NCBI GenBank assembly: GCA_963708165.1
Contig: OY970187.1
Span: 2,480,001 to 2,544,000 of the forward strand
Origin: Rubricoccus sp963708165
GTDB taxonomy: Bacteria > Bacteroidota > Rhodothermia > Rhodothermales > Rubricoccaceae
Direction: 5' to 3'
DNA length: 64,000 nucleotides
Position numbers and translations under genes: made by a program
Notes under the pieces: generated by a model
The model's input: only the letters and a program-made list of their open reading frames with translations
Databases searched by the model: none
Told to the model about the DNA's origin: nothing
In this document: positions 58,813 through 64,000 of the stretch, piece by piece
Numbering within the stretch: position 1 is the first letter of the stretch
Layout of the letters: each line of letters starts with the position of its first letter

Positions 58813-61383
58813 ATGACCGACCGCATACAGCTTCACCCCGCCGACGCCGAGGCGCGCCTGGGCTTCGACACGATCCGCGCCCGCCTCCTGGCGCACGTCC
58901 GCACCCCGTATGGGCGCGAGCGCGTCCTTGCGCTGCAGCCTCTGGCGAGCGCCGAGGCCGTCGCGGCGCCTCTGGCGCGGGCGGGGGAGATGCAGGCGGC
59001 GGTCGCCAGCGGCTCGCCGGTGCCGGTGCGGGAGGCGTCCGACATCCGCGCCACACTGCGGCGCCTGGGTCCCAAGGGCTCGCGCGTCTCCGGCGAGGAA
59101 CTGGCCGACGTGCGGCACACGCTCGAAACGCTCCGCACGCTCCACGACGACCTGCACTCGCGCCAGAGGCACGCGCCTGCGCTCTGGGACGTCGCGCAGC
59201 GCGTGGTGGTGATCAAGGCGCTGGAGGACCGGATCTTTCGCACCATCGACGAAAACGGCGAGGTGCGGGACGACGCCAGCCCCGAACTGTCGCGCCTCGC
59301 GCGAGCCATTCAGAACGCGGAGGGGCAGGTGCGCTCGGCCGTGCAGCGCGCACTTCGCGAGGCGACCGCGCAGGGCTGGGCGACCGAGGACCAGCCTACG
59401 ATCCGAGGCGGACGTGCCGTGATTCCGATCCGCGCCGAGGCCAAGCGCAAGGTCAGCGGCTTCGTGCAGGACGTGTCCAGTACAGGCCAGACCGTCTTCG
59501 TGGAGCCCGCGGCAGCGGTCGAGATCAACAACGAGATCCGCGAACTGCAGGTCGCCAGAGGCTACGAGATCGAGCGCATCTTGACGGAGGTGAGCGCGCA
59601 TCTGCGGCACTTCCGCCCGCAGATCGAGCGCAGTTTGGACGCGCTCGCGACGCTGGACGCGGCGCACGCAGCGGGGCGCCTCGCGCATGACCTGGGCGCG
59701 CTCGTGCCCGAGATCGCAGAACGCGGCGCGATGCGCTTGGTGGGTGCGCGCAACCCTGTGCTGATGCTGCACGTGGCAGACGGGGGACGAGGGAAGGGGG
59801 AAGGAGAGGCCCCAAGACAATCACAGGAGGCCTCTGGCGCTCTGGTTCAGAAACCCGGAGCTCGGAACCCGGACCTCGTAACTCACGCCCCGCCAGAGGC
59901 CCGTAGCGTAGTACCGATGGACCTTGCGCTGGGCGACGACCACGTCACGTTGGTGGTGACCGGGCCGAACGCGGGTGGCAAGTCGGTCGCGCTGAAAACC
60001 GTCGGACTGTTCGCGCTGATGGGCGCCTGCGGCCTCCCGGTGCCCGCCGCTCCCGGCACGCGGCTCGTGCTGCCGACGCGAATCTTCGTGGACGTGGGCG
60101 ACCGCCAGTCCATCGAGGACGATCTGAGCACGTTCACGAGCCACTTGCAGACGATGCGTCAGGTCTTGGAAGAGGCTGATGAACGCTCGCTCGTCCTCAT
60201 CGACGAGGCCGGGACCGGGACCGATCCGGCCGAGGGCGGTGCCATCGCAGAGTCTGTCCTGCGCCGCCTCACGCAGCGCCGCGCGATGACCGTCGCGACG
60301 ACGCACGTGGGCGCGCTCAAAGCCTTTGCGCACGACACGCCGGGCGCGCAGAACGCGAGCATGGAGTTTTCCCGCCAGAGGCTGGAGCCGACGTACCGTT
60401 TCCAGACCGGCATTCCGGGCTCGTCGTATGCCTTCGAGATCGCGCGGCGCGTGGGCTTGGACGGGCCGGTGATCGACGAGGCGCGCGCCAAGGTGGGCGA
60501 AAGCGCGGCGCGCCTGGAAGATCTGCTCGCCGAGGCCGAGTCTCGCGCCGAAGACGCCGAGCGCACCCGCGCCGAGGCCGAGATCCAGCTCAAGGAAGCC
60601 ACGCGCATCCGCGCCGACTACGAGCAGCGCCTCGAAACGCACCGCGCCCAGCGCGACGCTATCAAGGCCGCTGCCCTCGCGGACGCCGACTCCATCTTGC
60701 AGGACGCCAACGCGGCCGTCGAGCGGGCCGTGCGCGAGATCAAGGAGGCCGAGGCCGAGAAGGAGGCCACGCAACTCGCCCGCCAGAGGCTCGCTGAGAC
60801 CAAGGAGACCGTACAGCGCCGCTCGCGCAACGTGGACAAGCGGCGCAAACGCCGCGCGCCCAAAGCCTCTGGCGCGGACGTGCTGATCGCGCCCGGTGCG
60901 GGCACCAAGAACGGGCAAGTCGTCGCCAGCGGCCCGATCTCGGTTGGGGATCAGGTCCGGATCGACAGTGCCGGAGCCTCTGGCGAGGTGCTGGAACTGA
61001 GCGGCAACGAAGCCCTGATCGCGCTGGGCGCGCTGACGAGCCGGGTCAAGCTGAAGCGGCTGACGAAAGTGGGGGGACGCAAGGAGCAGAAGGTGTTCGT
61101 CAAAGGAGGAGGCGCGCACGAGCCACTACCCATCACGCGGGCACGCGTCAAAATCGACCTGCGCGGCCAGCGCGTCGAGGACGCGCTGCAGGAGGTGGAG
61201 CGGTTCGTGGACGAAGGCATCGCGGCAGGCTTGCCCAGCATCGAGGTGTTGCACGGCAAGGGGACCGGCGCGCTGCGCCAGGCTATCCAGAACCAACTCG
61301 CGCGGCGCCGCGACATCGAAGGGTTCGAAGAAGCCGAGTGGGACCAGGGCGGCGACGGCGTGACCGTCGTCCGGCTGGCGTGA
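58813..61383 (+). CDS. mutS2: Endonuclease MutS2
   Basis: 856 residues. Start MTDRIQLHPADAEARLGFDTIRARLLAHVRTPYGRERVL, core and clamp regions, Walker A TGPNAGGKSVALKT at about residue 383, Walker B SLVLIDEAGTGTDPAEGG, a long coiled coil (ARLEDLLAEAESRAEDAERTRAEAEIQLKEATRIRADYEQR) and a C-terminal Smr nuclease domain (IDLRGQRVEDALQEVERFVDEG ... VLHGKGTGALR). It suppresses recombination or rescues collided ribosomes. About 45 residues of low complexity are inserted just before the ATPase domain (59780-59925). The open frame upstream of 58813 is not conserved. The TGA overlaps the next GTG. Confidence 0.95.
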   Translation: MTDRIQLHPADAEARLGFDTIRARLLAHVRTPYGRERVLALQPLASAEAVAAPLARAGEMQAAVASGSPVPVREASDIRATLRRLGPKGSRVSGEELADVRHTLETLRTLHDDLHSRQRHAPALWDVAQRVVVIKALEDRIFRTIDENGEVRDDASPELSRLARAIQNAEGQVRSAVQRALREATAQGWATEDQPTIRGGRAVIPIRAEAKRKVSGFVQDVSSTGQTVFVEPAAAVEINNEIRELQVARGYEIERILTEVSAHLRHFRPQIERSLDALATLDAAHAAGRLAHDLGALVPEIAERGAMRLVGARNPVLMLHVADGGRGKGEGEAPRQSQEASGALVQKPGARNPDLVTHAPPEARSVVPMDLALGDDHVTLVVTGPNAGGKSVALKTVGLFALMGACGLPVPAAPGTRLVLPTRIFVDVGDRQSIEDDLSTFTSHLQTMRQVLEEADERSLVLIDEAGTGTDPAEGGAIAESVLRRLTQRRAMTVATTHVGALKAFAHDTPGAQNASMEFSRQRLEPTYRFQTGIPGSSYAFEIARRVGLDGPVIDEARAKVGESAARLEDLLAEAESRAEDAERTRAEAEIQLKEATRIRADYEQRLETHRAQRDAIKAAALADADSILQDANAAVERAVREIKEAEAEKEATQLARQRLAETKETVQRRSRNVDKRRKRRAPKASGADVLIAPGAGTKNGQVVASGPISVGDQVRIDSAGASGEVLELSGNEALIALGALTSRVKLKRLTKVGGRKEQKVFVKGGGAHEPLPITRARVKIDLRGQRVEDALQEVERFVDEGIAAGLPSIEVLHGKGTGALRQAIQNQLARRRDIEGFEEAEWDQGGDGVTVVRLA

Positions 61384-61952
61384 GTGGACCTCTCGCGCCC
61401 GTGATCGACAGCCTGGAGGTTCGGTGGTTTATGCCGGGGCCTCTGGCGCCGGAGGCCGAGGCGTGGTTTGCGTCGCTCGGGCCAGAGGTGCCCGAGGAGA
61501 CGCGAACGGACCGCTACCTCATCCCGACCGAGAGCGCCGACCTGGGCCTCAAGATCCGCGAGGGAACGATTCAGGCCAAGCAGCGCATCGCCACAGGCGG
61601 CGCTCGGCCTCTGGCGCCCGAGGCAAGGGGCGCCGTCGAGGCGTGGCGCAAGTGGACGCTGGGTGCGGCGGACGTGGTGCCCGAGAATGGCTGGGTTGAT
61701 GTGATCAAATCGCGCCGCCAGAAGCCTGCCGTGTTGCTCGCCAGAGGCGCGCGCTGCGCGCTCGAACTGAGCGAACTGGAGATCGGCGGCGCGAAGTGGT
61801 GGTCGGTCTGCCTCGAAGCCTCTGGCGAGAGCCCGCGTGCGCGCTGGATGGTGCTCCGCGAGAGCGCTCGGCGGTGGCTGCGCGCGGCGCCCGCGCTGCC
61901 GGCCGAGTGCTCGATGGGTTACCCGGAGTGGCTGCGCTCTGCCAAGCGATGA
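61380..61952 (+). CDS. Hypothetical protein, possibly CYTH-like
   Basis: 190 residues from GTG 61380, which overlaps the mutS2 stop as GTGA. IDSLEVRWFMPGPLAPEAEAWF ... RTDRYLIPTESADLGLKIREGTIQAKQRI and the later ALELSELEIGGAKWWSVCLEASG resemble the alternating charged beta-strands of CYTH/triphosphate-tunnel proteins (LEIKxRxG-type strand at LGLKIREG). This is a pattern-level guess. Coupled translation with mutS2 does not by itself suggest a function. Confidence 0.6.
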   Translation: MSGPLAPVIDSLEVRWFMPGPLAPEAEAWFASLGPEVPEETRTDRYLIPTESADLGLKIREGTIQAKQRIATGGARPLAPEARGAVEAWRKWTLGAADVVPENGWVDVIKSRRQKPAVLLARGARCALELSELEIGGAKWWSVCLEASGESPRARWMVLRESARRWLRAAPALPAECSMGYPEWLRSAKR

Positions 61953-62034
61953 GAAGGGCGGTGAGCACGGCACGAGACACCGTGTCCGATTGCGCGTCCG
62001 CCGCCAGAGGCTAGAAACGCGCTACTGGGCAATA

Positions 62035-62066
62035 TTGCGCAGCCCGGCACGCACGGCCTACCTTTT
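62035..62066 (+). promoter_or_regulatory. Candidate promoter of the DUF4783 gene
   Basis: TTGC (62035-62038), 20 bp, then TACCTTTT (62059-62066) fit the Bacteroidota pattern. Transcription would begin near 62071, after the GTG at 62070, which supports the later GTG start at 62112. Confidence 0.5.
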
Positions 62067-62111
62067 GCAGTGCCTCTAGCGTCCGGCTTCTGTCGCAACG
62101 CCCCAGACCTC

Positions 62112-62552
62112 GTGAGCGTCCTCCCGCTGTTTCTCCGTTTCTCATTCGTGCTCGCCCTCGCGGTGGCGAGTGTGTCGTTCGTCACACCGCCCACGCTGGC
62201 ACAGGGCGACGAAGCGCTGGAGCGCGTCGCGCGTGCCCTCGAAGCCGCCGACTCTGATGGCGTGTTTGTCGATGCGGCCTCTCGCGTCGAGGTGGTCGTG
62301 TTTGGAGAGGGCGGGATGTACCGTCAGGGGCAGGCCACGCACGTGCTCAAGGACTTTTTCCGGCGCTTCCCGCCGTCTCGCGTCACGTTTGGCGAGCAGT
62401 CCTCGTCGGACGAAGGGCGCACGGCCATCGGGCGGTACTGGATGCGCGACGGAGGCTCGCCGCTAAACGTCCGCGTGGTACACCGCGTCGAGGGGCGGCG
62501 CTGGGAGCTAACTGGCATCCGCATCGACCGCGGCTCCTCGTTCCGCCGGTAG
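62112..62552 (+). CDS. DUF4783 family exported protein
   Basis: About 146 residues. The GTG at 62112 opens a signal peptide (VSVLPLFLRFSFVLALAVASVSFVTPPTLAQ). The mature part (VARALEAADSDGVFVDAASRVEVVVFGEGGMYRQGQATHVLKDFFRRFPPSRVTFGEQSSSDEGRTAIGRYW ... RVEGRRWELTGIRI) has the NTF2-like DUF4783 pattern common in Bacteroidota. Its function is unknown. The TAG stop is fused to CCTCTGGCG. Confidence 0.83.
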   Translation: MSVLPLFLRFSFVLALAVASVSFVTPPTLAQGDEALERVARALEAADSDGVFVDAASRVEVVVFGEGGMYRQGQATHVLKDFFRRFPPSRVTFGEQSSSDEGRTAIGRYWMRDGGSPLNVRVVHRVEGRRWELTGIRIDRGSSFRR

Positions 62553-62598
62553 CCTCTGGCGCACCGGGGGCGTGGCTGTGCGCCGCGTAGCTTCTGGC

Positions 62599-64000
62599 GT
62601 GACCGATCCCGCTCTCCCTTCTCTGCGCCAGAGGCGCGCGCGCGCATTTGGGCTCGTCGCGCTGGGGCTCATGCTGTTGGTGCCAGTCACGTGGGCGCTG
62701 GAGGCCGCTCTCACAGCGCGAGCAGGAGGCGAGCGAGCCGCACGCGCCGCGCAGGCGCGCACGGTCGCGGCGGTGCAGTCCCGCGCGACGGCGCTGGTCG
62801 CGACGATTCAGCGCGAGGCCGAGGCCATCGCTGCGCTCCCCGAGGTTCAGAACGCGCTCGCGTCGCCAGAGGCGAGCCTGGGTGATTCGGCCTCTGGCGT
62901 AGCGGTGGCAGCACTTTTGTCGCGCGCGCTGCCGCCGTTTGTGTCGGTCGAGGTGTACGCGCCGGGGCTGGAGTTGGTGGCGTGGAACGGCGACACGTTC
63001 CAACTGGGGGTGCGGGCCGTGCCCGATACGCTGCTCTCGCTCGCCGTGCCCGACCGCGCCGCGCGCCGCGCGCTGACCGTTTGGGCGCCGGTCACCGTGG
63101 GCGACTCCGCCAGAGGCGCCGTCCGCGTGGTGCGCCTCGCGCAGGCTGCCGTGCCCGTCCGCAACCGCTACTTGCAGGACTACGATATCGCCGACGAGTG
63201 GCGCGACGGCATCGACAGCCCGTTCGAGGTGCTCGTCTCCGGCCGTACCGCGCCGCCTCGGCCCGAGGCGCAGCCTCTGGCGGGGATCGCAGGCCGCACC
63301 GTCGGGTGGGTGCGCGTGCCCGTGCCCACCGCAGCCGCCCTCACCGACGGTGTGCAGGCGCGCTTCCGCGACGCGATGGCGTTCTGGGTGGTGCTTCTCC
63401 TGGGCTGGCTCGTGACCGGCCTGGGACGCCTCTACGCCGACACGCTTGCCCGCGCCGCCACCCACGACACCGGCCCCCACGCCGCGCGCCTCTGGCGGCA
63501 GAGCGTGCTCGCGCTTGCGGGGTTCTGCCTAGCGCTCGTCGGCACGCGCTATGCGCTGCTGCACCTGGACGTGCCCGTGCGGTGGTTGGGCAACGGGCGC
63601 GAAACGCCGCCCCTCTTCGACCCGCTTATCCTCGCCTCGGATCTGGGCTGGGGGCTGGTTCGGTCGCCGGGCGACCTCGCGTTGACGGCGCTGTTTGCCG
63701 TCGTGATCGCAGGCGCTACGCTGGCCTACGCGCTCCGCATCGCCGCTGCCTCTGGCGAGACGTGGGCTGACCGCGACGCCAGAGGCGCAACAGGATTTGT
63801 GGGTGTCATGCGCGTCGGCATCGCGAGCGCGATGGGCGCCGCGGCGCTGGGCTCCGTGGCGCGCAGCGCCGTCCTGGACGCACCGCAACTGGGCTACGCC
63901 GACCGCACCGGCCCCATTATCGACGGCCTGCTCACGCTCGCGATGGGCTCGGTTGTCGCCGTCGGCGCGGCGGCGCTGTGCGGCATCGCGGCGGTCGTGC
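62599..64000 (+). CDS. Large membrane protein, 3' end beyond the window (sensor-like)
   Basis: The frame from GTG 62599 stays open to the last base (467 codons). A first membrane helix (FGLVALGLMLLVPVTWALEA) is followed by a helical then mixed extracytoplasmic region of about 210 residues (SRATALVATIQREAEAIAALPEVQNALASPEAS ... LTVWAPVTVGDSARGAVRVVRLAQAAVPVRNRYLQDYDIADEWRDG), a second helix (MAFWVVLLLGWLVTGLGRLYA), and more membrane helices (SVLALAGFCLALVGTRYALL; GDLALTALFAVVIAGATLAYAL). The layout suggests a sensor protein, possibly a histidine kinase whose catalytic part lies beyond the window; that is unproven. Confidence 0.7.
   Translation, partial: MTDPALPSLRQRRARAFGLVALGLMLLVPVTWALEAALTARAGGERAARAAQARTVAAVQSRATALVATIQREAEAIAALPEVQNALASPEASLGDSASGVAVAALLSRALPPFVSVEVYAPGLELVAWNGDTFQLGVRAVPDTLLSLAVPDRAARRALTVWAPVTVGDSARGAVRVVRLAQAAVPVRNRYLQDYDIADEWRDGIDSPFEVLVSGRTAPPRPEAQPLAGIAGRTVGWVRVPVPTAAALTDGVQARFRDAMAFWVVLLLGWLVTGLGRLYADTLARAATHDTGPHAARLWRQSVLALAGFCLALVGTRYALLHLDVPVRWLGNGRETPPLFDPLILASDLGWGLVRSPGDLALTALFAVVIAGATLAYALRIAAASGETWADRDARGATGFVGVMRVGIASAMGAAALGSVARSAVLDAPQLGYADRTGPIIDGLLTLAMGSVVAVGAAALCGIAAVV

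Larger units (their letters stand above)
1..64000. repeat. Highly iterated word GCCTCTGGCG / CGCCAGAGGC (HIP1- or uptake-signal-like)
   Basis: The 8-base core CCTCTGGC and its complement GCCAGAGG occur across nearly the whole window, inside genes and between them, in both orientations. Between 4.0 and 6.2 kb alone I read at least 20 copies; a random 8-mer is expected once per 65,536 positions. Inside genes the word falls in all frames and leaves the tripeptides PEA, ASG, PLA, ARG, RQR and LWR. Between genes two copies often abut as CCTCTGGCGCCAGAGG, for example near 10645, 19268, 20262, 28167, 32027, 34500 and 41134. It is scarce or absent in 9400-10380, in the pilin-like genes and in much of cysD/cysNC. 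The function is unknown. Confidence 0.95.

Noticed and set aside
61953..62034. A repeat word followed by TAG near 62001, as if ending another gene
   Set aside because: The orientation is CGCCAGAGGC then TAG on the plus strand, not TAG then CCTCTGGCG, and no gene on either strand ends there.
1..64000. A CRISPR array made of the repeated word
   Set aside because: Copies are irregularly spaced, lie mostly within genes and in both orientations, and no constant-length spacers or cas genes are present.

Overview
The window reads as chromosomal DNA of a high-G+C member of the Bacteroidota/Rhodothermota side of the tree. The best fit is a Rhodothermia lineage such as the Rubricoccaceae, by inference rather than by database match. 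Support comes from a type IX secretion pair (PorU, PorV), a T9SS-sorted metalloprotease, promoters of the Bacteroidota form (TTG-like box, about 20 bp, TAnnTTTG-like box), and few visible Shine-Dalgarno sequences. Its most striking property is one short word, GCCTCTGGCG and its complement CGCCAGAGGC, scattered through nearly every gene and gap. It often pairs into the perfect palindrome CCTCTGGCGCCAGAGG and is often fused directly to TAG stop codons.

Layout. 1-10.6 kb: type IX secretion genes porU and porV, a fused polyprenol-kinase-like/DUF92 membrane protein, a dicarboxylate/glutamate-type symporter, a TPR protein and a secreted zinc metalloprotease of foreign-looking composition. 10.7-19.2 kb: tRNA-Arg(CCG), cytochrome c maturation genes ccmC-ccmD-ccmE with a DUF1499 gene, coaE, a polysaccharide deacetylase, a choice-of-anchor B lipoprotein, a zinc alcohol dehydrogenase, DUF302 and a broken sialidase-like lipoprotein. 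19.3-26.7 kb: a minus-strand metal-handling (probably copper) cluster with DUF305, MerR, DUF411, a Spy/CpxP-like protein, a multicopper oxidase, a TolC-type channel, a DUF3347 lipoprotein and a CopL-like His/Met protein. 26.8-34.3 kb: isoaspartyl peptidase, the heat-shock operon hrcA-grpE-dnaJ, a flavin reductase, a GIY-YIG nuclease bracketed by repeats, TIGR02757 and DUF4342 genes. 34.4-36.2 kb: repeats, two tandem pilin-like genes (both frame-broken) and a duplicated scrap of manC. 36.2-53.8 kb: surface sugar genes (manC, ugd, a UDP-glucuronate decarboxylase, rfbC, rfbD, an ATP-grasp enzyme, a WecA/TagO-type transferase, and a Gfo/Idh-DegT-acyltransferase trio of the diacetamido-uronic-acid type). 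These surround a sulfate-assimilation block (cysQ, SLC13 transporter, cysD, cysNC). 53.9-64 kb: envelope TPR and OmpA proteins, a LOG-family enzyme, a sugar nucleotidyltransferase, an AbrB/Doc toxin-antitoxin pair, mutS2, and the first part of a large membrane protein.

The sulfate block can take sulfate to PAPS, with CysQ clearing PAP. The sugar genes would supply GDP-mannose, UDP-glucuronate, UDP-xylose, dTDP-rhamnose and a diacetamido-uronate for surface polysaccharide started on undecaprenyl phosphate by the WecA-type enzyme. The minus-strand metal cluster looks like an envelope detoxification unit under its own MerR regulator.

About a dozen otherwise normal genes are split by a frame change. 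Many look like single-base indels, so they more likely reflect sequence error than decay. Coordinates of those genes are given for the whole reconstructed locus.
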